NCBI GenBank assembly: GCA_017433725.1
Contig: JAFRGQ010000041.1
Coordinates: forward strand, 1 to 64,000
DNA length: 64,000 nt
Reading direction: 5' to 3'
From: Lachnospiraceae bacterium
GTDB taxonomy: Bacteria; Bacillota; Clostridia; Lachnospirales; Lachnospiraceae
Positions within the stretch are counted from its first letter, which is position 1. Each line of letters starts with the position of its first letter. This document shows, in pieces, positions 16,602 to 25,118 of this stretch. Under the pieces are notes generated by a model that saw only the letters and a list, made by a program, of their open reading frames with translations, was not told the DNA's origin and searched no databases. Both the position numbers and the translations under genes were made by a program.

Positions 16602-16631
16602 AATCCCGCGCCAAGTCTCGCGAGCGAGACT
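16602..16631. repeat. 30-bp exact repeat (family D), copy 1
   Basis: This 30-base palindromic stretch (CCAAGTCTCGCGAGCGAGACT at its right end) is the exact reverse complement of 33751-33780. It lies between the convergent AraC-type and RpiB-like genes. A diverged longer form is seen at 25826-25912. Confidence 0.75.
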
Positions 16632-16652
16632 CGTATTGTGACCGTTTTCCTG

Positions 16653-17114
16653 TTATTTGACCGGTACGCAATGTTTGTCGTTGATATCCTTGACTTTCTG
16701 AACACGCTTTACATACTTCTCAGCTGTGAAAGCATCTGTCGTCATCCAGGTATTCACGATCTCTGTCGAAATCAGCGTTCCTATGATCTTAGCGCCGAGG
16801 CAGAGAACGTTGGTATCATTGTGCTGACGTGAAAGAGCAGCGCAAAGAGTGTCCTGGCAGACTGCTGCATAAATGCCGTTGATCTTATTGGCGATCATAG
16901 CGCTTCCGTATCCGACGCCGTCAACAAAGATTCCTCTATCGCATTCTCCTTTCGCGACAGCGAGTGCTGCGGGATAGATGTAATCCGGAAGATCGGCCGG
17001 TTCTGTGTCATAGGTGCCGAAGTCAACAACTTCGTGTCCCATTGCCTCGAGCTGTTTCTTAATTTCGTTCTTCATGTTTGTGCCTGCATGGTCATTTGCC
17101 ATTGCAATCTTCAT
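16653..17114 (-). CDS. RpiB/LacA/LacB-family sugar-phosphate isomerase, catalytic Cys replaced by Asp
   Basis: A 153-residue protein with the complete RpiB fold: MANDHAG at the N-terminus, LSRQHNDTNVLCLG in the middle and a helical C-terminus. RpiB interconverts ribose and ribulose 5-phosphate; LacA/LacB act on galactose 6-phosphate. In Cys-dependent members the active-site loop reads ICGTGIG; here it is FVDGVGYG, with Asp65 where the base Cys should be. Family members lacking the Cys use another acidic residue as base, so activity on a different sugar phosphate is likely rather than loss of function. AAGGAGGG precedes the ATG. No sugar operon is adjacent. Confidence 0.82.
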   Translation of the reverse strand: MKIAMANDHAGTNMKNEIKKQLEAMGHEVVDFGTYDTEPADLPDYIYPAALAVAKGECDRGIFVDGVGYGSAMIANKINGIYAAVCQDTLCAALSRQHNDTNVLCLGAKIIGTLISTEIVNTWMTTDAFTAEKYVKRVQKVKDINDKHCVPVK

Positions 17115-17142
17115 AGCATTCCCTCCTTAATTTTAGTTTATA

Positions 17143-17230
17143 CTTCATCGCGCACTACACATTAGTCATAAGATACGCGCGCAAGGTGACATTCGTCTTC
17201 ATCGTGAGTACAGTCTCGCGATGAAGAATA
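17143..17230. repeat. Family B palindromic intergenic element, copy 2 (inverted)
   Basis: Ends CTTCATCGCG and CGCGATGAAGAA, with internal GATACGCGCGCAAGGTGACA matching the reverse complement of 12711-12802. It lies between the RpiB-like gene start and the 3' end of the LPG-repeat gene, directly beside a family G repeat. Confidence 0.7.
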
Positions 17231-17239
17231 AAAGCCTAC

Positions 17240-17296
17240 GCTACACAATGCTCCACCGGAGCATTGTTACACATGCTTAGGCACGGCGGATCGCAG
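17240..17296 (-). repeat. 57-bp intergenic hairpin repeat (family G), copy 2
   Basis: Two mismatches in 57 bases from 78-134. The hairpin ACAATGCTCC/GGAGCATTGT is intact. As at copy 1, it lies about 30-50 bases after the stop of a leftward gene, here the one ending at 17326. Confidence 0.75.
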
Positions 17297-17325
17297 ACAT
17301 GCGCTGCGGAAGGCGCAATCGCCTT

Positions 17326-18621
17326 TCACTGCCACACAGCAATCATCTCCAGAAATTGTCCGGCTTTGTTGAACGAAATATATACCTGCTCGTCCCCAAA
17401 CATATAAAAAGCGCAGGATTCATCGTAATCGTAATAATAGATCGTGAAGTCGTCGGTTGAATAGTGCACATCATTATCGTTTTCCCATGCCTTGATGAAC
17501 CTGTCGATTGTATTCCAATCAATACCCAGTTCACCCGCAGTCTTTCCGAGATTCTCTGTCACATAATCCGTAGACTTACCGGACAATGCCCTTGCTACCA
17601 CATCCCGATCTATCTGATGCGATACGTTCTGGCAGGAAAAATCCAGGTACTCCTTATTTCTGTAGACATTCACAAAAGTCATATCTTCAGAATAGGCTCC
17701 TGAAACAATTCCCTTTTCCTGGTTGCTATTCATCTCAAAACCGTTTTCCTCATAATTGGAGACAAACTCTATATTCGACAGATCAAAGAGTTCCTTAAAT
17801 GTTGATTTCTCCTCTATAACAGAATTGTAAATGTTATAGAAACTGTTGAACTCTTCATCCGTCATATAGAATCCGTCTTCCTTCGGATCATTATTCTCAA
17901 TCTGTGAGCTTGGACGGGAGGAAATGAAGTGACCGACCAGAGGTATGACGAGTCGGTTCAAAAAAGTCAGGAAAAAGATCATGAGTAAAAATGCACCTAT
18001 CGGTCCCATCTTTCTTGTCTTTGCTGCCTTTTTTTCTTTTCTGGCCTGGCTCCTTACGAACTTTGAAGTATTCATGGCTCGACTGAGTGGTGAACTGCTC
18101 TCTTGAACATTTCGCCGGACCGCTTTCCAAAGCGTATCGAGATCATCAGTTACCTTCCCCGATCCACTGTTTATTCTGTTCTTAGCCGCCTGTGCCTCCG
18201 CGTAACTTTCCTTCTCTACGGAGTCAAGAAATTCCTTTTTTCTCTTTTCTTCTTCTCTCGCTCTGCGTCTTTCATAGAACTGGTCTCTCTGCCTTGTCCT
18301 GTCCGAACCGGACGCCCCTTGATTGTGGTGCCCCTGACTTCTGCTTCCGATTCGGTCAGCCCCATAGGAAGATCCTCCCGGCAAAGGGGAGTACAACAGT
18401 TCATCCATGTCGTCACCCGGCAGCGGTGCCTCCAGAATGACATCGAGATGACTTCCCGGAAGTTCACCATACAGAAGATGATCCAGATGGCTTCCCGGAA
18501 GTTCCGATTTTAAAACATCATCGATATACTGCCCAGGCATATCCTCGTAGTAATGGTCGAGGTCGGCAATACCTTCGCCTTCGCCCGGCGTATTCAGTAC
18601 TCCGTTAATCTTATCAGCCAT
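17326..18621 (-). CDS. Membrane-anchored protein with four 13-residue LPG repeats
   Basis: A 431-residue protein of unknown function. Residues 28-79 are four exact-length 13-residue repeats with the pattern [LM]PGxx[ILM]Dx[LI]Lxxx (MPGQYIDDVLKSE, LPGSHLDHLLYGE, LPGSHLDVILEAP, LPGDDMDELLYSP) and a partial fifth, LPGG. Residues 100-205 are highly charged, with a RRRAREEEKRKKE helix. One membrane helix lies at about 209-232, and an outer domain of about 200 residues, rich in Asp, Glu, Tyr and Phe, follows. Topology is probably N-in, C-out. GGGGAG precedes the ATG. I do not recognise the family. The repeats look like short docking motifs on an acidic tail (inference). Confidence 0.75.
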   Translation of the reverse strand: MADKINGVLNTPGEGEGIADLDHYYEDMPGQYIDDVLKSELPGSHLDHLLYGELPGSHLDVILEAPLPGDDMDELLYSPLPGGSSYGADRIGSRSQGHHNQGASGSDRTRQRDQFYERRRAREEEKRKKEFLDSVEKESYAEAQAAKNRINSGSGKVTDDLDTLWKAVRRNVQESSSPLSRAMNTSKFVRSQARKEKKAAKTRKMGPIGAFLLMIFFLTFLNRLVIPLVGHFISSRPSSQIENNDPKEDGFYMTDEEFNSFYNIYNSVIEEKSTFKELFDLSNIEFVSNYEENGFEMNSNQEKGIVSGAYSEDMTFVNVYRNKEYLDFSCQNVSHQIDRDVVARALSGKSTDYVTENLGKTAGELGIDWNTIDRFIKAWENDNDVHYSTDDFTIYYYDYDESCAFYMFGDEQVYISFNKAGQFLEMIAVWQ

Positions 18622-18670
18622 ATTTTAGCTCCCCGCATATCGTTTGTTTAAAGTATCCGTGTATTTTATC

Positions 18671-18835
18671 AGCCCCTACGGGGCTAACGCAGGCTTCACT
18701 GCGTGAATCCTGCTGAACCTGCTTCGCAGGTTCTGATAGTTATTTTATTGCAACCGCTTCATGTTTAGACTCGCGACCGCTCCGTTTGTCGCTCGTTATC
18801 TTATCAGAACCTGCTTCGCAGGTTCTGATAAGATA
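18671..18835. repeat. Cluster of hairpins, including two copies of a 19-bp palindrome
   Basis: AGCCCC/GGGGCT hairpin at 18671-18685; a palindrome GAACCTGCTTCGCAGGTTC at 18715-18733 and again at 18807-18825. Around the second copy the stem grows to 18 bp (18797-18814 with 18818-18835). The region lies after the dus stop on the leftward strand and before the LPG-repeat gene. No T-run follows, so the role may be RNA stability rather than simple termination. Confidence 0.6.
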
Positions 18836-18895
18836 CATTATACCATATCCGATCCTCTACATCATCCCCTACATTCAGATAGATTGTGACGACTT

Positions 18896-19942
18896 CTACC
18901 TGCGGATCTCGCACTTAAGCACCTCGTGAACCGCCGCCCTGTATTCCCTCACAGTCTTTGATTTCCTGAGCCTCTTGAGCGGTTTCTCAGCATTCAGGAA
19001 CATTGGACCCATATACCACCAGAGCTCCTTCATCTTGCTGATGACATGGGTGTCCCCCGAGAGCTCTTCCTGATATCCGGCAAGGACCTCATCATGAAAT
19101 AAACGAAGAGACGCGGCATCCAGAGGATCTCCTCCCCTGATTTCCTGTGCCAGCGCCGGATTGGCAATCAGTCCTCGGCCGATCATGACTCCGGTGAAAT
19201 GAGGATCTTCTCCAAATCGTTCGAGAATACTTCGGTATTGATCAGCGGTGTTAATGTTTCCGTTATAGCAGACCGGGATCCGGCTTCGGCTGAGGATCTC
19301 TCCGAATGTATCAACGTGGGTTTCCCCGTTATAAAGCTCTCGCATAGTCCTTGCGTGAACGATCAACTCGCTGATCGGATAACGGTTGTAAATTGCAAAT
19401 ATCCTCTCCCACTCATCCGTACTCTCCACCCCAAGACGCGTCTTGACCGAAACATGCAGACCACCTTTACCCGCATGCGTATTCCGATTGCACCCGTCTC
19501 CGGCTTCCATCGTTTCAGTGATAAGGAGCCCGCGTCGCTGCAGCTCTTCGAAAATGCTCTCCAAAAATCTGTCCAGCTCATCCGGCTCTCCGAGAAAGGC
19601 AGCGCCCTTCCCCTTGGATGTCACGGTCGGCGACGGACAGCCGAAATTCAGATTGATCTCCCGGTAGCCGAGCGCGGTGAGCTCATCCACCGTCCAGAGA
19701 AAATCATCCGCATTTTTCGTAAGCACCTGAGGAATTGCACAAAGCCCGACATTTTGTGCCGGGCTTACGTCTTTCTTCTCTTTATTCTTCATGGTGTGGG
19801 TTGCATGCGCTGCAATGAACGGCAGATAATATCTGTCGATACCGCTGAAGTGTTTTGCGTGCGCGCTCCTGTAAACATGACCGGTGATCCCTTCCATGGG
19901 CGCAAAATATATGTTGTGATCAGTACTCTTGTCAGGCTCCAT
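18896..19942 (-). CDS. tRNA-dihydrouridine synthase family protein
   Basis: A 348-residue flavoprotein from the ATG at 19942. It shows FAPMEGITGHVYR at residues 13-25 and INLNFGCPSPTVTSKGKGA with catalytic Cys102, plus MIGRGLIANPAL near the C-terminus for FMN phosphate binding. Dus enzymes reduce uridines in tRNA with NADPH and FMN. An in-frame GTG at 19975 would overlap the upstream gene; the ATG has GAGGTG at good distance and sits 8 bases after the upstream stop. Operon with the ATP-grasp gene. Which position is modified is not known. Confidence 0.87.
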   Translation of the reverse strand: MEPDKSTDHNIYFAPMEGITGHVYRSAHAKHFSGIDRYYLPFIAAHATHTMKNKEKKDVSPAQNVGLCAIPQVLTKNADDFLWTVDELTALGYREINLNFGCPSPTVTSKGKGAAFLGEPDELDRFLESIFEELQRRGLLITETMEAGDGCNRNTHAGKGGLHVSVKTRLGVESTDEWERIFAIYNRYPISELIVHARTMRELYNGETHVDTFGEILSRSRIPVCYNGNINTADQYRSILERFGEDPHFTGVMIGRGLIANPALAQEIRGGDPLDAASLRLFHDEVLAGYQEELSGDTHVISKMKELWWYMGPMFLNAEKPLKRLRKSKTVREYRAAVHEVLKCEIRR

Positions 19943-19950
19943 GCAGCACC

Positions 19951-21165
19951 TCACCAGCGTGTGATTGATGCACACTCGATGGGTCCGTATGCATATTTTA
20001 CGAACTCCTCCACTTCATCAAGTGTATTGAATGCGGCAATGCACACCTGATTACCCATCGCTCCTGCAAGGGCATCCGGCATTCTCGTCAGCATCTTGCA
20101 TTTCTCACCGAACCTGTTTCCGATATCCTCCAACGAGTGATAGTAAGAAATCCCGTCACGTCTTCCGCAATAGATGCAATACTGAGACGGTCCTTCAACC
20201 GGATGTCTGTTCTCGTCAAATGCAATCATGTCCGCCCATATCCTGAAGCAGTCTGCACTCTGACTGAAATTCAGCATATCCGGTGTAAACCCGCCGGCAG
20301 GCCTCATGTTCACCTCAAGACCGACAATATCACCGCGTTTGCCTACTCCCTCACGGTCCTCTGTCAGGCGGAAGAACTCAAGATGGAAGAAACGGCTCCG
20401 GACCTTGAAGGCCTTGAGTGTTCTCTCACCCGCGCTGCGGACAGACTCGGGAATACTCTTATTAACATAGTAGAAACAGGGTTTCCCCTCGTTCACCATA
20501 TCCATGATAGAACCCGGCGTTATATGGCTTGCTGCAAAGAGCACATTGGAATTCGAATCACAGACTCCGTCGAAGGTCGTGACTTCTCCCTTTATGAACT
20601 CCTCCATTATATAAGGAACTGTCGGCTTATTTCTGAAGAACTCTTCAAGATCATCATCACTATTCAGCTTCCAGGTGGCCTCGGCTCCGACTCCGCGATC
20701 CGGCTTCACCACGATCGGATAACCTGTCTTCTCCGCAAACGCGTATCCTTCTGACAGATCCGTGACCATATGCCATCTCGCAGTAGGGACGCCTGCTTTT
20801 ACATAGTACTTCTTCATCTCGGATTTGCTCCGGAAGCGCACGATCTCGTCCGACTTCAGCCCCGTCGTGATATTAAAGTCCGTACGAAGAGCTGCATCCT
20901 GCTCCATCCAATACTCGTTATTACTTTCGACCCAATCGATCTTACCATAGTGGAATGTAAAATACCCCATTGCCCGGACCATCTGGTCATAGTTCTCCAG
21001 AGAATCCACCTTAAAATACTCTGTCAGGGCATACTTCAGTTCGTCATTCAGTTCATCATACGGTGCGTCCCCGATTCCGAGAACATTCACGCCGTTATCG
21101 TGAAGTCCGGCACAGAACCTTGAAAAAGCTTCCGGGAAATTTGGGGATATGAAAACAAAATTCAT
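19951..21165 (-). CDS. ATP-grasp carboxylate-amine ligase family protein
   Basis: A 404-residue soluble protein. Residues 1-100 form an N-terminal Rossmann-like part (MNFVFISPNFPEAFSRF); the ATP-grasp core follows with GYPIVVKPDRGVGAEATW at about 150-168, PYIMEEFIKGEVTTFDG near 200, and the metal-binding region EVNMRPAGGFTPDML near 300. Such enzymes join a carboxylate to an amine or thiol through an acyl phosphate; carbamoyl-phosphate-synthase-like domains have the same core. The substrate is unknown and the context gives little: the only partner is the Dus-type gene 8 bases downstream. AGAGGAAAG precedes the ATG. Confidence 0.8.
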   Translation of the reverse strand: MNFVFISPNFPEAFSRFCAGLHDNGVNVLGIGDAPYDELNDELKYALTEYFKVDSLENYDQMVRAMGYFTFHYGKIDWVESNNEYWMEQDAALRTDFNITTGLKSDEIVRFRSKSEMKKYYVKAGVPTARWHMVTDLSEGYAFAEKTGYPIVVKPDRGVGAEATWKLNSDDDLEEFFRNKPTVPYIMEEFIKGEVTTFDGVCDSNSNVLFAASHITPGSIMDMVNEGKPCFYYVNKSIPESVRSAGERTLKAFKVRSRFFHLEFFRLTEDREGVGKRGDIVGLEVNMRPAGGFTPDMLNFSQSADCFRIWADMIAFDENRHPVEGPSQYCIYCGRRDGISYYHSLEDIGNRFGEKCKMLTRMPDALAGAMGNQVCIAAFNTLDEVEEFVKYAYGPIECASITRW

Positions 21166-21432
21166 CTCTTTCCTCTCTCTTCTTCATCAATTTTGACGTT
21201 TCACAGTGCATTCTAACACACATTTTCACTTTATTACAGTAAATTTCTTTTATAACGTCGGATCTGTACCCTCTCATTTCATGATTAGGCATAAAAAATG
21301 AAATTCAGTTGATTTTAGTAAAACTCATTGCTATACTTTGCATGAAATCTGATTTTCTTGCAAATGCACATTTTCTGCATTTGCACAATGTTGTTATCAA
21401 CCTCGTGTTCATAGTATTTGAGGTATTTGCAA

Positions 21433-22578
21433 ATGAAAAGAAAGCTTGTTCTCATCATTGCATCCATTCTTGTCCTCTCACAGACCGGTTGCGGAGAATC
21501 CCTGATGCTCGAGGATGCGACGAACGCTGTCGCCGACAGCTCGGTCTCAGACAGTGATTCTTCCCAGGCGACCCCTACTCCACGGCAGCCTTCCGGAGGC
21601 GCTGCTACGATCATAGGGCAGCTGAGCGGTCATTCAGATGAAAGCAGTACGCCGGAAACACCCGACTCCGGCAGCGACGTTTACATGGCAGATTTTGTGA
21701 ACAGTACAAATAAAGATGTCGTCGACCTCATTCCGTACGAAATTATGGATCTTGACCCAGACCGTGATGAAGAGAGCGATACCATTCAACTCCGTATCAA
21801 CGAAGACAGCAAAGACCACAAGTTATCAAGTCTGCGTTTCTGGATAGACGGGACCATCAACGATTTCGTCTGTGATGCGGAAGAGTATGATACATTTCGC
21901 GGTGCTTATGTCTGTGATCTGAATTACACAGACAATCTGAGCAATATTATTACCGTATTTACCTCGTCAAGGACAGGCAGGCATCAGACCACGCTCTACT
22001 CCTATCATGATGACGTTGTAACTCTGTCCGGTTCATACGGTGGCTTCATAGATTTTCTGAGTATTGACGGCGCCGGCGATTTTTCGATCACGGAGGCGAC
22101 CGATATTAAAACATCAGAATACGGTACCATGTATGTGCGGAAGAATTTCCAATCCAAACAGACATACAGTTATGATGTCAACGAAAACATTCAGGAACTG
22201 ACCATCGCATCCAATTCGATCGGATATTACCCGGAGGAAGGACATTTTGCAATCGGTTACCCATTCTCTCTGAAGAAGGAGTTGACCCTCTATGTAAACA
22301 GTGAAGAGAGTTACGAGACGGGAACTCTCCCCGTCAACTTCAGAGGCGTGCTCAAAGAAGCCATCATCGAGGATGATAATTACCAGAAACCGAATGTGTT
22401 CCGGGTCGAACCGGAGGATGGATGGACCGACAGCGAGACCAATATAGATTCTCCGATTTACGAGCCCTCCGGTGCCGGATCCGACGACTTTGATCCCGAT
22501 AATTACTCCGGATGGATCTCCTATACGGAACTCACGGATGTAGCCAACGAGGGATTCCATACAGAATCCCAGCAGTAA
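21433..22578 (+). CDS. Putative lipoprotein of unknown function
   Basis: A 381-residue protein from the ATG at 21433. It begins with a lipoprotein-like signal (MKRKLVLIIASILVLSQTGCGES), with Cys20 as probable lipid site although the box LSQTGC is not ideal. A Ser/Thr/Pro/Gln-rich linker to about residue 75 follows, then an acidic domain of about 300 residues with many Asp, Thr and Tyr, probably beta-rich. The frame is open back to a TTG at 21418, but the ATG has GAGG 9 bases upstream. No known domain is recognised. Convergent with the GerMN gene, from which a two-tier hairpin separates it. Confidence 0.7.
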   Translation: MKRKLVLIIASILVLSQTGCGESLMLEDATNAVADSSVSDSDSSQATPTPRQPSGGAATIIGQLSGHSDESSTPETPDSGSDVYMADFVNSTNKDVVDLIPYEIMDLDPDRDEESDTIQLRINEDSKDHKLSSLRFWIDGTINDFVCDAEEYDTFRGAYVCDLNYTDNLSNIITVFTSSRTGRHQTTLYSYHDDVVTLSGSYGGFIDFLSIDGAGDFSITEATDIKTSEYGTMYVRKNFQSKQTYSYDVNENIQELTIASNSIGYYPEEGHFAIGYPFSLKKELTLYVNSEESYETGTLPVNFRGVLKEAIIEDDNYQKPNVFRVEPEDGWTDSETNIDSPIYEPSGAGSDDFDPDNYSGWISYTELTDVANEGFHTESQQ

Positions 22579-22607
22579 TAAAGCAGAAAACAGCCTGATA
22601 GGACAAT

Positions 22608-22706
22608 AAAAGGGCTGCCGCTTTAGATGTTTACTCAATATATGGCAGGCATTTTCAGATAACGCCTGCTATATATTGTGACTTCACCTAAAGCGGCAGC
22701 CCTTTT
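22608..22706. repeat. Two-tier intergenic hairpin (family H), copy 2; bidirectional terminator
   Basis: Outer perfect 19-bp arms (22608-22626 and 22688-22706, containing GGGCTGCCGCTTTAG) start with AAAA and end with TTTT, as in a bidirectional terminator. Inside, a 14-bp stem with one G-U pair (22637-22650 with 22664-22677) and the asymmetric TGTGACTTCACC piece match the other copies. It separates convergent genes. Confidence 0.8.
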
Positions 22707-22724
22707 CTCTATGTGATATTCGTT

Positions 22725-23645
22725 TTAATCCACTACCAGACTCATATCAGCCGTATACGGCTGCTTCAGGCTCAGCCCGTTGGCGAACTCCACATCCGAT
22801 TCTCCGTTGATAGAGAACTGCACACTCCTGACATTGCAATCTTCAACAAGAGAGTTGACGATTGAATAGATGGTAGCCTCCGGACTGACGGTGAGAACAT
22901 TTGCCTGAAAAGAAGAATCCAGGTTGACATAACAGATTCCGTCAGAATTTGTCACAGATACGATCTGTACGTTCGGCGGGACCGTCGGATGATTTCCCCT
23001 GACTTTCGGTCCGTCGATCAGCCGCTCTACGATTGCCCACTCAAGCGGCATACTGCTGCTGTAATAAATCGACCTCGACTCCCTCTTCAGATGTTTGCCG
23101 TCCTCGGAAGCATAATACAAGTTGATCGATGCATGCGAGTACGTGTTGATCTGACGTCCGGCATTCTCGATAAATGTATCGGAAGTCATGGCTCCGATCT
23201 CCTGTCCCTTGGAATCTGTAATCGGTTTTCCGTTCACCGTGAACTGAACGCCTTTTACGTGCGGGATCTGCATAAGAGACCTGACGATACCCGCGCGGAC
23301 AAGGACCTCTCTGGGCTTCTCCATCTCGTGATATTCCTTAGAGAAATCAATCGTGACGTTTCCGCCCTCGACCTCGCATCCCTGCACGGTAACCTTCTCC
23401 GTGAGAAGTCTCTTGTGCCTCGTTTCTTTCGGACCTGCAATGATAACCTTAAGATAGCCGTCTATCGACTCCTCCGTATTCTTTCCGTCGTCTGTGTACC
23501 GTTCATACTCGAGAGACTCCTCCTCATCGTCCAGACAATAGACGACATTCTCTACCTTTTCCTCTTCCGAACTGCCTGAAGCACAGCCGGTAAGCAGTAA
23601 AAGAGTCATAATCAAAAATGTAATTATAAGGCTGCTTCTTCGCAT
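22725..23645 (-). CDS. Lipoprotein with two GerMN domains
   Basis: A 306-residue lipoprotein: signal MRRSSLIITFLIMTLLLLTGCASG with lipobox LLTGC (Cys21). Two GerMN domains follow, about residues 60-165 (KVIIAGPKETRH, VTIDFSKEYHEM) and 195-300 (VERLIDGPKVRGNHPTVPPN, CYVNLDSSF). GerM-type domains occur in spore-germination and sporulation proteins and in lipoproteins encoded beside two-component systems. It starts right after the histidine kinase stop, whose TGA overlaps its GAGG ribosome binding site, so it belongs to that operon and may act as the external partner of the sensor (inference). Confidence 0.87.
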   Translation of the reverse strand: MRRSSLIITFLIMTLLLLTGCASGSSEEEKVENVVYCLDDEEESLEYERYTDDGKNTEESIDGYLKVIIAGPKETRHKRLLTEKVTVQGCEVEGGNVTIDFSKEYHEMEKPREVLVRAGIVRSLMQIPHVKGVQFTVNGKPITDSKGQEIGAMTSDTFIENAGRQINTYSHASINLYYASEDGKHLKRESRSIYYSSSMPLEWAIVERLIDGPKVRGNHPTVPPNVQIVSVTNSDGICYVNLDSSFQANVLTVSPEATIYSIVNSLVEDCNVRSVQFSINGESDVEFANGLSLKQPYTADMSLVVD

Positions 23646-23654
23646 GACCGTACC

Positions 23655-24962
23655 TCACTTCTGATGCTTTAACGGAATCCTGACCTGGAATGTTGTCCCC
23701 TCATTCTCCTTGCTGTTCAACTTGATCACGCCCCTGTGAAGAACTATCGCGCTTCGCGCTATGGCAAGGCCCAGACCCGTCCCTTCAATAGTAGTCGAGT
23801 GCGATTTGTCTCCGCGATAGAATCGCTCGTAAATATGATCCTGCTGATCTGTCGGAATTCCCACGCCGCAGTCGGCCACGGTCACATAAAAATACTTGTG
23901 GTCGGCTGTCATGGATACCCGGACCCATCCGCCTTCCACATTATACTTTATGCCGTTCTCAATGAGATTAGAAAATGCAAGGGAAAGCTTGCTCTCATCG
24001 ACCTCCGCATAGACGTCGGGCATCGGCTCGACGAGCAGAGTTATATGATTCTTGGTGGCGATTGGTCTGAGACGTTTAATGATCCCCTCAATCAGGTCCG
24101 GAATAAAGCATTTCTCAATATTCAGAGCAGCCGCCTTCTTATCCAGACGCACCATCGACAGAAGGTCCGAGATTATTTTGTTCTCTCGGTCGATTTCCTG
24201 TGTAATGTCCTGCATGAACTCCTGATAGATTTCAACGGGAAGCCCTTCCTGTCCGTTCAGGGAATCAGCCAGGACCTTCATGGAAGTCAGCGGCGTTTTC
24301 AGCTCATGAGAGACATTGGATACGAATTCCTGTCTGGAATTGTCCATCGCCCTGACGCGGGACAGCATCTGATTGAAGGCTGTCGTGATGGCAACGGTCT
24401 CAGTATAATCGGGAACAGAGATTGCCTCATCCTCATAGCCGTCCGTGACATCCTCAATTGCATGCGTCACTCGCATGAACGGCTTTACGAGCCATACCGA
24501 AAGGAAATATCCGATTATCATAACGAACAGCAGAGCCAGAACAATTACGACAAGTCCCTGCCTCTCGAGGATTCTGGTATTCTGCACGATCTCATTCGTC
24601 GATATGGAGATCAGCATGACGCCCTCCACTCTTCCGGATGCTTTAAGAAGAGGAAATGTCATCAATATGTACGCATTTCTATCATCGTAGGAAGACGTGC
24701 CCTTGCCCGTTGTAAACGTTGACACGACCTCTTTCGACACAGATGTTTTGCCCGTGTCGATATCGTAGGTATCCTTCACAACGCGAAAATCGGAATCGAC
24801 GATCAGAATGCGACCGTTATAGACATTGGAAAGAAGAGACAGCTCGCTGTTGATAGTCGGAGAATCCAGATTATCAAGATAGCCCTCTGTCTCTAAAGAT
24901 TTGCACAAAATTTCGCACTGGTTCTTTACACTGCTTTCGCGTAAAGAAACAGCGCGGTTCAT
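23655..24962 (-). CDS. Sensor histidine kinase; start codon for the first membrane helix not found
   Basis: From the ATG at 24962 the protein has 435 residues: an extracellular sensing part, a membrane helix at about 135-158, HAMP, HisKA with phospho-acceptor His in NVSHELKTPLTSM, and HATPase with N box ENGIKYN, G1 DCGVGIPTD and G2 GTGLGLAIA. The frame stays open upstream to 25097 and encodes RFRITVILILIGIIPCAIG, a typical first membrane helix of such kinases, but no ATG, GTG or TTG occurs there before the TAA at 25098-25100. So the annotated start removes a helix that is surely part of the protein. A one-base loss in the A run at 25088-25093 would join it to an ATG at 25110; an ATT start at 25094 after GGGGTG is another option. 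Pairs with the PhoB-type regulator upstream. Confidence 0.85.
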   Translation of the reverse strand: MNRAVSLRESSVKNQCEILCKSLETEGYLDNLDSPTINSELSLLSNVYNGRILIVDSDFRVVKDTYDIDTGKTSVSKEVVSTFTTGKGTSSYDDRNAYILMTFPLLKASGRVEGVMLISISTNEIVQNTRILERQGLVVIVLALLFVMIIGYFLSVWLVKPFMRVTHAIEDVTDGYEDEAISVPDYTETVAITTAFNQMLSRVRAMDNSRQEFVSNVSHELKTPLTSMKVLADSLNGQEGLPVEIYQEFMQDITQEIDRENKIISDLLSMVRLDKKAAALNIEKCFIPDLIEGIIKRLRPIATKNHITLLVEPMPDVYAEVDESKLSLAFSNLIENGIKYNVEGGWVRVSMTADHKYFYVTVADCGVGIPTDQQDHIYERFYRGDKSHSTTIEGTGLGLAIARSAIVLHRGVIKLNSKENEGTTFQVRIPLKHQK

Positions 24963-25097
24963 GTAGCCCCGTACGATTATACCCGTTCCGATCGCGCACG
25001 GTATGATACCGATCAGGATCAGAATGACCGTTATTCGAAAACGAAGGCTCCTTAAAAAAGAAAATTCAAATTGTTTGTCAACTCTGGAAAAAATGAC
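24963..25097 (-). other. Open in-frame N-terminal extension of the histidine kinase lacking a normal start
   Basis: Forty-five codons in the frame of the kinase, encoding a polar start and one hydrophobic helix, without ATG, GTG or TTG. Upstream lies a degenerate copy (25079-25108) of the last codons of the response regulator gene (25119-25148), 21 of 30 bases identical including the TGA. Confidence 0.7.
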
Positions 25098-25118
25098 TTA
25101 CACCCCGCATGCTTATTT

